A DNA stretch of 64,000 nucleotides, from NCBI RefSeq assembly GCF_000761545.1, contig NZ_JPMY01000018.1, forward strand, positions 33,163 to 97,162, written 5' to 3'. Below the pieces are notes generated by a model. It saw only the letters and a program-made list of their open reading frames with translations. It made no database searches and had not been told where the DNA came from. The DNA comes from Pseudomonas sp. ML96 (GTDB lineage Bacteria; Pseudomonadota; Gammaproteobacteria; Pseudomonadales; Pseudomonadaceae). A program made the position numbers and the translations under genes. Below, piece after piece: positions 1 to 9,274 of this stretch. How positions within the stretch are numbered: the first letter of the stretch is position 1; every line of letters begins with the position of its first letter.

Positions 1-250
1 TGGTAGTGGTGTGCAGGTCGAGGGCGTGGGTCACGCCGTTGGATGACAGGTACCCGATCAGGGCATCACGCATGCGCGGGTTGTTATGGCCGTAGTTCAG
101 GGCGCCGGCGCCGGCGAAGAAGTCCAGGTATTCGCGGCCATCCTCGCCGCGGATCTTGCTGCCTTGGGCGGTATCGAACACCAGCGGCAAGTCACGGCAG
201 TACATCCGCACGTTGGACTCGAGCCTCTCAAACGTCTCGATATTGTTCAT
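1..250 (-). CDS. Class III aminotransferase, N-terminal part (diaminobutyrate aminotransferase-like)
   Basis: Reading the minus strand from the ATG at 248-250 gives 83 codons with no stop before the window edge, so the gene is partial at its 3' end. The start [20 protein letters not shown] and the stretch [18 protein letters not shown] match what I know of 2,4-diaminobutyrate:2-oxoglutarate aminotransferases (EctB/DoeD type), PLP enzymes that move an omega-amino group to 2-oxoglutarate or run in reverse. The PLP lysine lies outside the window. An AGAGG Shine-Dalgarno sits about 8 bases upstream. It is the last visible gene of the operon alcohol dehydrogenase, permease, aldehyde dehydrogenase, aminotransferase. 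An ectoine-catabolism role (DoeD) is possible but the rest of the doe genes are not in view. Confidence 0.8.
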   Translation of the reverse strand, partial: MNNIETFERLESNVRMYCRDLPLVFDTAQGSKIRGEDGREYLDFFAGAGALNYGHNNPRMRDALIGYLSSNGVTHALDLHTTT

Positions 251-306
251 GCATAACCTCTTGAAGTTGTCTGGACAGCTGTTTGTCGTGGGGGCTCGGT
301 GTGCGC

Positions 307-1731
307 TCAGTGCTTGAACATCACGTGGCGCACCACCGTGTAGTCTTCGAGGGCATACATGGACAGGTCCTTGCCGTACCCGGACAGCTTCACCCCGCCG
401 TGGGGCATCTCGCTCACCAGCATGAAGTGGGTGTTTACCCAGGTGCAGCCGTATTGCAGGCGAGCGGCCAAGCGATGGGCGCGCCCCACATCGGAGGTCC
501 ACACCGAAGAGGCCAGGCCGTAGTCGGATTCATTGGCATACGCCAGGGCTTGGGCTTCGTCCTCGAACGATGAAACTGTGACCACTGGGCCGAAGATTTC
601 CCGGCACACGACTTCATCCTCCTGCGTGGTGCCGGCCAGGACGGTCGGTTCGAAGAAGAACCCGTTCCCTGTCACCCGTTTGCCACCGGTGACGACCTCG
701 ATATGAGGTTGCTCCTTGGCACGGTTGACGAAGCCCTCGACACGCTCCAAGTGCTCTTTGGTGATCAGCGGGCCCATCTCGGTCGCCGGGTCATCTTGCA
801 GCCCGCATTTGATGCTGGAGACGGCTTCGCCGAGTTTGCGAACGAACTCCGGGTAGACCGCCTTCTGCACATAGAGGCGGCACGCGGCGGTGCAGTCCTG
901 GCCGGCGTTGTAGAAGCCGAAGGCGCGGATGCCTTCGACGGCGGCGTCGATGTCGGCATCATCGAAGATCAGGACGGGCGCTTTGCCACCCAACTCCATG
1001 TGCATCCGTTTCACGCTGTCGGCGGTGTCTTCGATGATCCGGCTGCCGGTACGCACGGAGCCGGTCAACGACACCATGCGCACCTGAGAGTGGCTGGTCA
1101 GCGGTTCGCCCACCGTCGCGCCTCGGCCATGAACAATGTTGACTACACCGGCAGGGAAAATCTTGGCGAGCAACTCGCCCAGTTTCAGGGTGCTCATCGG
1201 GGTGTGTTCCGATGGTTTCAGCACAACGGTGTTCCCACCGGCCAATGCCGGGCCAAGTTTCCACGCGGCCATCAGCAAGGGGTAGTTCCATGGTGCTATG
1301 GAGGCGACCACGCCTACTGGGTCGCGGCGGATCATCGAGGTGTGGTCCGGGATGTATTCGCCTGCCGCCGAGCCCTGCAGGTTGCGAACGGCGCCGGCAA
1401 AGAAGCGGAATACGTCCGATACGGCTGGCAGTTCGTCCTGCAGCACGGCTGTGTAGGGCTTGCCGCAGTTGTCCGCCTCCAGGCGAGCGAACACCGGCGC
1501 TAGGGCATCGATGCCGTCGGCGAGCTTGAGCAGCAGAGCCGAGCGGTCCTTGGGCGGCGTTTGCGACCAGGCTTCGAAAGCCGCATCCGCGCTTTGCACT
1601 GCGGTATGGACCTGGGCACGGCTGGCCTCGGTAGTCTGTACCAGGACACTGCCCAGGGACGGGTTGTACACGGCCAGGCTTTCACCTTCGCCAGCTACGA
1701 GGGCACCATTGATCAGAAGTTTGGTTTGCAT
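307..1731 (-). CDS. Aldehyde dehydrogenase, gamma-aminobutyraldehyde dehydrogenase-like
   Basis: NAD(P)-dependent aldehyde dehydrogenase of 474 residues, the usual length for the family. The catalytic motifs are visible: MELGGKAP with the general-base Glu and NAGQDCTA with the nucleophilic Cys. The N-terminus resembles PatD/YdcW enzymes that oxidise 4-aminobutanal to GABA; related aldehyde dehydrogenases also use succinate or adipate semialdehyde, so the substrate is open. I chose the ATG at 1731 (MQTKLLING) rather than the one 15 bases upstream because GGCGAGA gives it a ribosome-binding site and it fits family length. It follows the permease by 78 bases and precedes the aminotransferase by 56, in one operon, where it would oxidise the aldehyde made by the alcohol dehydrogenase or by transamination. 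Confidence 0.88.
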   Translation of the reverse strand: MQTKLLINGALVAGEGESLAVYNPSLGSVLVQTTEASRAQVHTAVQSADAAFEAWSQTPPKDRSALLLKLADGIDALAPVFARLEADNCGKPYTAVLQDELPAVSDVFRFFAGAVRNLQGSAAGEYIPDHTSMIRRDPVGVVASIAPWNYPLLMAAWKLGPALAGGNTVVLKPSEHTPMSTLKLGELLAKIFPAGVVNIVHGRGATVGEPLTSHSQVRMVSLTGSVRTGSRIIEDTADSVKRMHMELGGKAPVLIFDDADIDAAVEGIRAFGFYNAGQDCTAACRLYVQKAVYPEFVRKLGEAVSSIKCGLQDDPATEMGPLITKEHLERVEGFVNRAKEQPHIEVVTGGKRVTGNGFFFEPTVLAGTTQEDEVVCREIFGPVVTVSSFEDEAQALAYANESDYGLASSVWTSDVGRAHRLAARLQYGCTWVNTHFMLVSEMPHGGVKLSGYGKDLSMYALEDYTVVRHVMFKH

Positions 1732-1809
1732 ATCGATTCTCGCCATTGAACGGCAAGGTCAGGGCCTTGCCTGTGGTTGTTGTCAGAGCATTCGATTGGA
1801 AGGAAGCCA

Positions 1810-3141
1810 CTACACCAGTGCGTCAGGTACTGGATTGCGGAAGAAGCTGGTCCTGCAGGCGAGATAAACCGCACCTAGGGCGAGCCAGCCACAGCCCATG
1901 ATCAGTGCGTCTTTATCCAGGCTGACGAGCATCCACGCTGCTGTGGTCAGACCGATGAGAGGGAAGAGCACTCCGCGCAGCAAGCCGGCCCCATCCTTGG
2001 TGTATGCGTCGAAGGTGAGTCGCAACGCGCAAAGGTTGACGGCGGTGAAGGCGAGAAAAGCGCCGAAATTGACCAGGGAAGTCGCGGTGGCGATCGTCAA
2101 GCCAAAACCGGCGGTACCGAAGACACCGCAGAGCAGGATGTTGAAGGCGGGGGTCTTGTAGCGAGGGTGCAGGACGCCGAACAGTTTGCGCGGTAGTTGG
2201 TTATCCCGACCCAGGGCGTACAGCAACCGGCCCACGCTGGCCTGGAACGACATCCCCGCGGCGAAGTGGGCGATGATGATTCCCGCCAGGACCACGGCGA
2301 AGAACAGGTCGCCGCCGATCATGCGGGCGATCTCGAACGCGGCGCCGTCCACAAACTCGAACGTGGGGGAGGGATGCGCCAGGTACATGAAGTACGAGGA
2401 GCCCACGTAGACTGAACCGCCGATCAATGCGACCAGCAGAATGGCACGTGGCAGCGTCCGGCCCGGGTCTCGGGTTTCCTCGCTGAGCGTGGACAGCGCG
2501 TCAAAGCCCAGAAACGAGTAGGCGGCAATGGCGGCACCGGCCATGCTGGTGGCGAAGGGCACTTCATGATTGAAGAACGGCTTGGCTGACAGAAGCCCGC
2601 CAGGGCCGTTGACCGCAACGATGTAGTGCACGCACAGGCCAATGAACACGACGATGATGATCAGTTGCGCGACCATCAGTAACACGTTGAAGCGGTTGGC
2701 GACCTGGATGCCGAGGACATTGAGCAGCGAGGTAGAGACGATGAACCCGATGATCCACACCCACTGTGGCACCTCTGGGAAGGCCATGCTGAGGTAGCTG
2801 GCGCCGAGCAGCCAGATCAGCATCGGGATGAAGAAGTAGTCGAGCAGGGCGGCCCAGCCCACCATGAACCCGAGGTTCGCGCTCAGCATCTTGCGGGTAT
2901 AGGTGTAGGCCGAACCGGCTGCCGGGAACACCTTGACCAGTCGGCCGTAGCTCAAGGCCGTGAACACCACGCCGGTTGCCGCGATCAGGTAGGCCATCGC
3001 CGTGGTGTTCCCACTGGCTTGCGTGATCACTCCATAGGTGCCGAAGACGATCAGCGGGGCCAGAAATGCCAGGCCGAACAACAGCACGGAAAACGGGCCT
3101 AGGGTGCGTCTCAACGAGGCGCCAGAGTTTGACTCACTCAT
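1810..3141 (-). CDS. APC-superfamily amino acid/amine permease
   Basis: Inner-membrane permease of 443 residues with about 12 hydrophobic segments. The first segment carries the GTYGVITQASGNTT region, and the FLGFDALSTLSEET stretch is typical of APC transporters for amino acids and polyamines. The ATG at 3141 is preceded by GAGAGG at a good distance; a GTG at 3150 would add three residues and is less likely. Only 12 bases separate it from the alcohol dehydrogenase, so the two are co-transcribed. Its place among amine- and aldehyde-converting enzymes suggests uptake of an amino compound that this operon degrades. The substrate cannot be read from sequence. Confidence 0.87.
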   Translation of the reverse strand: MSESNSGASLRRTLGPFSVLLFGLAFLAPLIVFGTYGVITQASGNTTAMAYLIAATGVVFTALSYGRLVKVFPAAGSAYTYTRKMLSANLGFMVGWAALLDYFFIPMLIWLLGASYLSMAFPEVPQWVWIIGFIVSTSLLNVLGIQVANRFNVLLMVAQLIIIVVFIGLCVHYIVAVNGPGGLLSAKPFFNHEVPFATSMAGAAIAAYSFLGFDALSTLSEETRDPGRTLPRAILLVALIGGSVYVGSSYFMYLAHPSPTFEFVDGAAFEIARMIGGDLFFAVVLAGIIIAHFAAGMSFQASVGRLLYALGRDNQLPRKLFGVLHPRYKTPAFNILLCGVFGTAGFGLTIATATSLVNFGAFLAFTAVNLCALRLTFDAYTKDGAGLLRGVLFPLIGLTTAAWMLVSLDKDALIMGCGWLALGAVYLACRTSFFRNPVPDALV

Positions 3142-3153
3142 GATAGGCACCTC

Positions 3154-4311
3154 TCACGCGACGAAGTTGTAAGCGGTGGTGATGATGTCGTGGTAGGCCT
3201 GCACGGACATTTCCTTGGCATTGCTGGCATCGGAAAAGTTCTTCTTCGACTTTTCGGCAATGGTCAGGAAGTCTTCTTCGCGCACACCTTTGACTTCAGC
3301 GAAGCAGGGGATCCCCAGGTCCTTGCTCATCTGGAACAGATGGCCGACAGCGGCCTCGGCGGCGTCGGTCGGCGAAAGTGTGGGATCGATCCCCAGCGCA
3401 TAGGCAACCTGGGCGTGGCGGACGATGTCGGCGTCGCGGTTGTGGCCGAATACGAAGGGCAGGAAGATCGCGTTACCCACACCGTGCGGCGTGTCGTACA
3501 TGCCGCCAATCGATTCGGAAATACAGTGCACACTGCCGACGTCAGCGTTGCCGAAGGCCATGCCAGCGATCAGGCTCGCCACCAGCATCTGCTCCCGTGC
3601 CTGCTGATTGTCAGGCTCAAGAACGGCCCCTTTGAGATGCTGGCTGATCAGACGGATGGCATGCAGCGCCAGGCCGTCGCTGATCGGGTTCGACACGCGA
3701 CAGGTGTAGGCTTCGATGGCGTGGGTCAGGGCATCCATGCCGGTCGCGGCGGCAATCGACGCGGGCAGGGTATCGAGGATTCGGGAGTCAAGCAGAGCCA
3801 GTACTGGCCCGACCCGGTAATCATGGACGCTCATCTTGAAATGACGGGCGGTGTCGGTGATCACCGAGAAGCAGGTCACTTCGCTGCCGGTGCCCGCGGT
3901 GGTCGGGATTGCGACGATGGGCGGTATGGTGTGTTTGAGCTTGAACGACCCTTCGTAGTCCTCTATACGGCCGTCGTGAGTGAGTAGCAGGCTGATGGCC
4001 TTGGCCGCATCCATCGCGCTGCCGCCGCCAACCGCCAGCAAGCCATCTATGCCTTTGCCCCGATACTGCTGCGCGATTTGATTGATGTCTTCACTGCGAG
4101 GGTTGGCCTTAATGTCCGACACTTCCTCGAAGGAGATGCCAGCCTTCTCCAGGCTGGCGTAGACGCTGTCCAGCAGGCCGGCTGCCTTCACCCCGGGATC
4201 GGTCACGATCAGGATGCGGCTCAGGCCAAGTGCCCGCAGATGCTCACCGGTGCGCTCGCGCAGGCCGGGTTCCATGACGACTTTACTGGGGAGTAAGAAC
4301 TTGAATTCCAT
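3154..4311 (-). CDS. Iron-containing (group III) alcohol dehydrogenase
   Basis: NAD(P)-dependent, metal-dependent alcohol dehydrogenase of 385 residues, exactly the family length when started at the ATG at 4311 (MEFKFLLPSKVV), which has GAGG about 8 bases upstream. The open frame runs 67 codons further upstream but that part is not protein-like. Visible motifs are GGGSAMDAAKAI for the nucleotide, TTAGTGSEVT, and the metal ligands in MDALTHAIEAY and in the region HCISESIGG followed by PHGVGNAIF. It is the first gene of the operon to the aminotransferase and lies behind a terminator that closes the hydrolase/monooxygenase operon. It would interconvert an alcohol and an aldehyde or ketone. Confidence 0.92.
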   Translation of the reverse strand: MEFKFLLPSKVVMEPGLRERTGEHLRALGLSRILIVTDPGVKAAGLLDSVYASLEKAGISFEEVSDIKANPRSEDINQIAQQYRGKGIDGLLAVGGGSAMDAAKAISLLLTHDGRIEDYEGSFKLKHTIPPIVAIPTTAGTGSEVTCFSVITDTARHFKMSVHDYRVGPVLALLDSRILDTLPASIAAATGMDALTHAIEAYTCRVSNPISDGLALHAIRLISQHLKGAVLEPDNQQAREQMLVASLIAGMAFGNADVGSVHCISESIGGMYDTPHGVGNAIFLPFVFGHNRDADIVRHAQVAYALGIDPTLSPTDAAEAAVGHLFQMSKDLGIPCFAEVKGVREEDFLTIAEKSKKNFSDASNAKEMSVQAYHDIITTAYNFVA

Positions 4312-4481
4312 ACATACCTCTTGCTCGATTGTTGTGGTTGTCGAAAGGGCAGTGGAGGAGCACCCGCGCGAGTTCGTCTTGGCGGCTCGGGCGCTTGGAG
4401 TACGGCTTGACGGTTTCAACAAGCCGGAATCTTGTTGTTCTGTGTCCTGCGAAAGGTGCTGCGAGAAGCCTCTGGTTGAAT

Positions 4482-4510
4482 AAAAAAAGGGGCGGCAAGC
4501 TGCACGCCCC
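4482..4510 (-). terminator. Rho-independent terminator after the hydrolase gene
   Basis: On the minus strand a GGGGCG/CGCCCC stem with a 10-base, partly self-paired loop is followed directly by seven T. It lies 15 bases after the hydrolase stop and about 170 bases before the alcohol dehydrogenase start, so it splits what would otherwise look like one six-gene operon. The rest of the gap to 4311 should hold a separate promoter; I see no clear hexamers. Confidence 0.85.
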
Positions 4511-4524
4511 AAAAGGGAAGCTGA

Positions 4525-5400
4525 CTAGCGCATGTGCCCCGAGAGAAGCGACAGCAACGTGCCTGATAGGCATTTCGGGAGGTCATGACCCATCCCTGGC
4601 AGCAATACCAGGCTCGCTCCAGGAATCGCGGCGGAGGTGGCGAAGCCCCCATTGGTCGCGACCATGAGGTCCTTGTCCCCATGAATGACCAACGTGCTGC
4701 AACGGATACGCTGGAGCTCCTGGGTGCGGTCGCCCGAGTTGATGATTGCGCCGATCTGCCTTGCCGTGCCTAGGTTGCTGGCCTGGCCGCCGCCTCGTTC
4801 CCAGGCTTGCGTGGCGTAGTCGCGCAACGCTTGCTCGTCCCACTCGAGTGTCGAGCCGATCACTCGCATTATGTCCAGGTAGTCGCGAACGCTTTCCTGC
4901 TGATTGCGCGGGGGGCGGCGCAGGAGCTTGAGGAGGGCCTTGGGCGCTGGCTGGCCTACGCGCAGTGAACCGGTTGTGGAGAAGATGGACGTGAGGGTCC
5001 TGATGCGCTCGGGGTAACGAGCCGCGAGCGTCTGGGCGATCATGCCACCCATGGACATTCCCACGACATGTGCGGTTGCCAGTTTCAAACCATTCATGAG
5101 CCCGACGACGTCGCTGGCCATGTCACCCAGGTCATAGCCGGGGGTCTTCTTGCGAAAGAACTGCTGCATGACCGAGGGAGGTGTCACCTCGGTAAAGAAG
5201 GACCCGCCCGAGTCACGGTTGTCCAAGGTGATGACGCGCAGTCCCTGCTCAACCAACCCGGCTATAAGTCGTTGCGGCCAGTAGGTCAGCTGCAGCCCCA
5301 GACCGACGATAAGCAGCACCGCCGGTGCGTCTTCGTGGCCGTGGCTGCGATAGCAGATCCTGCGGTCGCCAGGCAGCTCGCAGAAGCGATCGGTGCTCAT
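4525..5400 (-). CDS. Alpha/beta hydrolase (lactonase/esterase-type)
   Basis: Serine hydrolase of 291 residues. The nucleophile elbow is GMSMGG, with an oxyanion-hole region [13 protein letters not shown] near residue 30 and a C-terminal GMGHDLP that supplies the catalytic His. The start at 5400 overlaps the monooxygenase stop as ATGA, so the two are translationally coupled; the reading frame extends 25 codons upstream inside the monooxygenase gene but there is no better start. Coupling to a Baeyer-Villiger monooxygenase is the arrangement seen in cyclic-ketone pathways (ChnB/ChnC), where the hydrolase opens the lactone or ester made by the monooxygenase. That role is inferred from context. 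Confidence 0.85.
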   Translation of the reverse strand: MSTDRFCELPGDRRICYRSHGHEDAPAVLLIVGLGLQLTYWPQRLIAGLVEQGLRVITLDNRDSGGSFFTEVTPPSVMQQFFRKKTPGYDLGDMASDVVGLMNGLKLATAHVVGMSMGGMIAQTLAARYPERIRTLTSIFSTTGSLRVGQPAPKALLKLLRRPPRNQQESVRDYLDIMRVIGSTLEWDEQALRDYATQAWERGGGQASNLGTARQIGAIINSGDRTQELQRIRCSTLVIHGDKDLMVATNGGFATSAAIPGASLVLLPGMGHDLPKCLSGTLLSLLSGHMR

Positions 5401-6923
5401 CCGCGGCCACCTTGTTGCTGTAGCTCGACCTTTGCGCGCAAGGGCGCGCCAGGTACGGAGGTGAACGCGAGGCACTTGTCAGCTACTGCGCCGCGGCGCA
5501 GGAGTTTGACATCGCGGAAGTAGTCCATCGACATCACCCAGGGCTCGCTAGGCCCTTGGCGCGGCATGCTGTCCAGCGCGCGTTGCACGTAGCCGGCACC
5601 GAAGTCCAGCAGAGGGCGGGTCTCGATGCCCTCTGGCGCCTTGGGTTCGCAGACGTTGTAGCCGTTGCTATCCATGAAGCCCAACAAGCGACAGAAGTGG
5701 TCGCACAGCAGGCACACTTTCAAGGTCCAGGAGGAGTTGGTGTAGCCCACTGCGAACGCGAAGTTGGGTACGCCGGAGAGCATCGTGCCTTTGTAAGCCA
5801 GGGTGTCGCTCAGCACCACCGGCTTATCGTCCTTGTACAGGCTGATGCCACCGAACATCTGCACATTCAGCCCCGTGGCTGTAATCACGATATCGGCTTC
5901 CAGCACCTTGCCAGATTTCAGCAAAATGCCGGACTCGGTGAACCGCTCGATATGGTCGGTGACGATCTCAGCTTTACCTGCGCTGATGGCCTTGAACAGA
6001 TCGCCTTCTGGCACCGTGCACAAACGCTGGTCCCAGGGGTTGTAGGGCGGGTTGAAATGCACGTCGACCGGATAGTCTTTCGGTAGCTCCTTGCGAGTCA
6101 GCCAAAGGAGCAGTTTGCGAGAAAGCTTGGGGAAGCGCTGGCAGAACGCCCAGAAGGCCAGGGTGATCTTGGCATTCTTATAGCGCGTCAGAGAGTAGGC
6201 GGTTTGCGCAGGCAGAATCCTGCGGAGAAACGCCGCAATCGAATCATTGGCGGGCTGGTTGATGATGTAGGAGGGCGTACGCTGCAGCATGGTGATGCTG
6301 GAGACTTTGTCCGCCATGGCCGGAATCAGAGTCACGGCTGTTGCGCCGCTGCCGATGACTACGACGCGCTTGCCCGTGTAGTCCAGGTTCTCTGGCCAGT
6401 GTTGCGGATGGACGATCTGTCCCTTGAACTCTTCGGTTCCCTCGAAGCGGGGGCTGAACCCTTGGTCGTACCGATAATAACCGCCCGCGCTGAACAGCCA
6501 GCGGCATTCGACTGTGCGGATCTGCCCCGTGTGGCCATCATCCACGTGGACTGCCCACAAACCTCTGTCGGTTTGCCAGTTCGCCGAGACGACTTTCTGC
6601 TTGTACTGGATCAAGGACTCCAGTTCATATTCGTCGATGGCTTCACGTAGATATTCGAGAATATCTGCGGCATCTGCCAGGGACTTCGCCTTGGTCCAGG
6701 GCTTGAAGTCGAAGCCGAAGGTGTACAGATCGGAGTCGGAGCGGATGCCGGGATAGCGGAACAGGTCCCAGGTGCCACCCATGTGCTCACGGGACTCGAG
6801 AATCGCAAAGGTCTTGGTTGGTTGGTGGCGACGCAAATAGGCTGCCGCGCCGATGCCAGACACACCGGCTCCCATGATCAAAATGTCGAGTGGCTCAACC
6901 GGAAGAGCAGTGTGCGAGGACAT
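5397..6923 (-). CDS. Flavin-containing (Baeyer-Villiger-type) monooxygenase
   Basis: FAD- and NADPH-dependent monooxygenase of 508 residues. Two Rossmann motifs are present: [13 protein letters not shown] near the N-terminus for FAD and GSGATA near residue 200 for NADPH. Between them is [12 protein letters not shown], which fits the type I Baeyer-Villiger fingerprint FxGxxxHxxxW followed by P. Such enzymes insert oxygen next to a carbonyl to give an ester or lactone. The ATG at 6923 has a perfect AGGAGG seven bases upstream; the open frame starts 12 codons earlier without such a site. It is the first gene of a two-gene operon with the hydrolase. A 25-bp tandem operator begins 31 bases upstream. 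A plain N- or S-oxygenating flavin monooxygenase is the alternative. Confidence 0.9.
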   Translation of the reverse strand: MSSHTALPVEPLDILIMGAGVSGIGAAAYLRRHQPTKTFAILESREHMGGTWDLFRYPGIRSDSDLYTFGFDFKPWTKAKSLADAADILEYLREAIDEYELESLIQYKQKVVSANWQTDRGLWAVHVDDGHTGQIRTVECRWLFSAGGYYRYDQGFSPRFEGTEEFKGQIVHPQHWPENLDYTGKRVVVIGSGATAVTLIPAMADKVSSITMLQRTPSYIINQPANDSIAAFLRRILPAQTAYSLTRYKNAKITLAFWAFCQRFPKLSRKLLLWLTRKELPKDYPVDVHFNPPYNPWDQRLCTVPEGDLFKAISAGKAEIVTDHIERFTESGILLKSGKVLEADIVITATGLNVQMFGGISLYKDDKPVVLSDTLAYKGTMLSGVPNFAFAVGYTNSSWTLKVCLLCDHFCRLLGFMDSNGYNVCEPKAPEGIETRPLLDFGAGYVQRALDSMPRQGPSEPWVMSMDYFRDVKLLRRGAVADKCLAFTSVPGAPLRAKVELQQQGGRG

Positions 6924-6953
6924 ATCGCCTCCTATTGTTGTGTTATAGAGACT

Positions 6954-6978
6954 GATCATATGACTTGATCATTTGACT
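6954..6978. promoter_or_regulatory. Tandem dyad operator, copy A
   Basis: Two imperfect dyads, GATCATATGAC and GATCATTTGACT, separated by TT, so their centres lie 13 bases apart. The same 25-base layout recurs at 8144-8168 and 24600-24624 with 17 positions invariant. It sits 31 bases upstream of the monooxygenase start, over the likely promoter. The nearby TetR protein (7311-7892) is the natural candidate to bind it. Confidence 0.7.
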
Positions 6979-7008
6979 ATAATAGAGGCGGCAAACTGTG
7001 TGGGGCAA

Positions 7009-7052
7009 GGTGCAAAATGCACCGTGCAACTATCGTTTTGGGATGATTTGCA
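7009..7052. promoter_or_regulatory. Inverted repeat plus TGATTTGCA box, copy 1
   Basis: The inverted repeat GGTGCAAAATGCACC (7009-7023) is followed after 20 bases by TGATTTGCA (7044-7052). The same pair with nearly the same spacing lies just before the PucR-type gene at 12.9 kb. It is 86 bases upstream of the monooxygenase start. The rest of this 387-base gap, 7053-7310, holds a run of nine G and nothing else that I recognise. Confidence 0.5.
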
Positions 7053-7310
7053 TCACTTCTGTCTGCGTATCGCTGTCCGATGAGCTATCGCGATGGCGTG
7101 ACAGTCAGAAAGGTAGTGCGAGGAGGAGAGGGGGCATGATCCGGGGGGGGGTTATGCCTTGAGCCAGGTGATGCAGGGAGAAAATTCGAGTCGTTATAGC
7201 GGTGATCGGCAGGAGCTGGCGCGGCGAGGTGCACTGGCTTGCCCACCTGTAAAAGTCTCCTGGCTCGGATTGCCGTGCCGCGCGAGCGCGCGGCACATCC
7301 GAATAGCGTT

Positions 7311-7892
7311 TCAGTAGCTGCTCACCAGTAGCTTAACTGCGTGGCAGGCCGTCTCAGTCTCGCTTTCCAAGCGCTCACGATCGCCGTGGGCGGACCAGGC
7401 GAGCAGCAAGCCATCGAAGAGATTGATGAGCAGACGACTGACGGTGGTCAGTGCGGTCTGGTCCAGCGCAGCACCGATAACCTTGTGGATGGCCTGCTGG
7501 GTCGCTTCGATGGAAACGGCATAGATCTTCGCTGCCATATCCGGGTTGTTGCGTAGGTTCCAGAAGAAGAGTTCGAACTGTGTGGTGGCCAGTTCGGGAT
7601 GTGCGGTGAACCACTTGACCAGCTGGCGCAACATTTCCGCTACCGATTCACCTGCCGTGGCGCCTGCCGGAGCATGCTGCAGCGACTGCTGCGGCATGTT
7701 GATCAGGGACTCGTAGACGGCATAGAACAACTCGTCCTTGGTGTGGAAGACATAGTGCAGCGAGGCCAGTGGAGAGTCTGCCGCCGTCGCGATACGCCGC
7801 GTCGTGGCGTTGGCTATGCCGTGCTCTGCGATCACCTTGATGGTGGCCTCAATAAAATCCTGTCTGCGCTCTTCAGCGCCTATCCGAGCCAT
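7311..7892 (-). CDS. TetR/AcrR-family transcriptional regulator
   Basis: Repressor-type regulator of 193 residues. The N-terminal helix-turn-helix is clear in residues 10-55 (IKVIAEHGIANATTRRIA, then SLHYVFHTKDELF), and the C-terminal ligand domain is not assignable. It starts at the ATG at 7892 and lies on the minus strand between the monooxygenase operon and the divergent PhyH gene. Operator copy A is in front of the monooxygenase and copy B in front of the PhyH gene, so this protein is the best candidate for controlling both. It probably responds to a pathway intermediate. Binding is inferred from position only. Confidence 0.9.
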   Translation of the reverse strand: MARIGAEERRQDFIEATIKVIAEHGIANATTRRIATAADSPLASLHYVFHTKDELFYAVYESLINMPQQSLQHAPAGATAGESVAEMLRQLVKWFTAHPELATTQFELFFWNLRNNPDMAAKIYAVSIEATQQAIHKVIGAALDQTALTTVSRLLINLFDGLLLAWSAHGDRERLESETETACHAVKLLVSSY

Positions 7893-8143
7893 TGAGCGTT
7901 CTCCCTTTTCGGTATTGCCGCCAACCCTCTGGTCCGGTGCCGGCGGTGACGAATGCTATCGCAAGGTCATTCCCCAATCCATGAGGTGAGTCGTTGCAAT
8001 TCCTTTCCTTGGGGGATGGTGGCACCCAGCGAGTGGTCATCGCCTAGGAGGACACCGGCCTCGCCAAGTGAGAATGCCTCCTGTCATCTGGGCCATCGAA
8101 TTCAATGGTTCGAACGGTGGCCGCGAAACAGCATAAAACGCAA

Positions 8144-8168
8144 GATCAATTGACTTGATCAGATGACC
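8144..8168. promoter_or_regulatory. Tandem dyad operator, copy B
   Basis: GATCAATTGAC, then TT, then GATCAGATGACC: same layout as copy A. It lies 154 bases upstream of the PhyH start and 252 bases upstream of the divergent TetR gene, in a 429-base gap (7893-8321) that otherwise shows no gene. TTGACT at 8150-8155 inside the operator could be a -35 box, with no convincing -10. Confidence 0.7.
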
Positions 8169-8321
8169 ATATTAGGTAATCATGAATTGCCCACCCTGGC
8201 AATGCCGGGCAGCGGTAGCGGAACCGAGAGTGCGCTTCTGTGATTGGCGCTGGGTGAGCTGAGCCGGGTTGTCCAGGTTCGCTGGATAGAACAATGACAA
8301 AACCAGACAGGTACAAAGCAG

Positions 8322-9209
8322 ATGGATACACGAAAGCTATCGACGGTCGGCAGCGATGCATCGATCGAGCAGGTGGTGGAGATCATCCGGCGTGACGGCG
8401 GCGTCATCATTTCCGAGTTTGTATCGCCAGCAACGCTGAAGTCCCTTACCGAAGAGCTAGACGCCTACCTGAACGTCACGCCTTGTGGCGTGGATCCCTA
8501 TTTCGCAGGCACGCAGACCCGACGTGTCGCCCGCATCATCGGGCGCAGTGACACGGCGGTGGAGGTGGCCCTGAGCCCGCTGTTCATCGGTGCGGCCCGG
8601 CAGATCCTGCAGACACCGACCCATGTCTGGGTGGGCAGCGACCGCATCGAGATGGCCCCTGACATTCAGCTCAGCATCACCCAGGCCATCCAGATCGGGC
8701 CGGGCCAAGGTCTCCAGCCCCTGCACCGTGACGATGCCACCTCGCTGTGGCGACATCCCCAGTTCGGGCGCGAGGCCCGGCTGCAGATGATGCTGGCCAT
8801 CTCGGACTTCACCGAAGAAAACGGTGCCACGCGCGTGATTCCGGGTAGCCACCAATGGGATGACGAGCGCATGCCGACCCAGGAAGAAACCATCGCCGCG
8901 GAAATGAAGGCAGGCTCCGCGCTGCTGTGGATGGGGTCGGTCTACCACGGCGGTGGTGCCAATACCACGTCGTCTCCTCGTACTGGCCTGACCATGGCCT
9001 ACGACCTGGCGTTCCTGCGCCTCGAAGAGAACCACTTCCTTTCCCTTCCCATTGAACGGGTTCGCCAGCTCCCCCCGGAGATGCAGCGCCTGCTGGGCTG
9101 GAGCGCCAGTTCCACGCTGCTGGGTTGGGTGGAGGTCGATGGCCAGATGCGAGACCCGCAAGAGCTTCTGGACATGCCTGCTTTCTCCGAGCCGGGGAAA
9201 GGTTTCTAG
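8322..9209 (+). CDS. Phytanoyl-CoA dioxygenase (PhyH) family oxygenase
   Basis: Fe(II)/2-oxoglutarate-dependent oxygenase of 295 residues. The metal triad is visible: HRD in PLHRDDATSLW near residue 135, and the distal His in VYHGGGANT near residue 213, followed by RTGLT whose Arg would bind 2-oxoglutarate. FTEENGATRVIPGSHQWDD is the typical core. Such enzymes hydroxylate small molecules or CoA esters. It is the first gene of a plus-strand operon with the FAD oxidoreductase 65 bases downstream. It lacks the ectoine hydroxylase signature. A second family member lies at 11880-12749. No strong ribosome-binding site is seen before the ATG. Confidence 0.9.
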   Translation: MDTRKLSTVGSDASIEQVVEIIRRDGGVIISEFVSPATLKSLTEELDAYLNVTPCGVDPYFAGTQTRRVARIIGRSDTAVEVALSPLFIGAARQILQTPTHVWVGSDRIEMAPDIQLSITQAIQIGPGQGLQPLHRDDATSLWRHPQFGREARLQMMLAISDFTEENGATRVIPGSHQWDDERMPTQEETIAAEMKAGSALLWMGSVYHGGGANTTSSPRTGLTMAYDLAFLRLEENHFLSLPIERVRQLPPEMQRLLGWSASSTLLGWVEVDGQMRDPQELLDMPAFSEPGKGF

Positions 9210-9274
9210 CAGTCTCGAGCCTGCCACGGGGCGACCCTGGCGGAGCGTTGGTCGGTGATCGTGGAGCGATTTGA

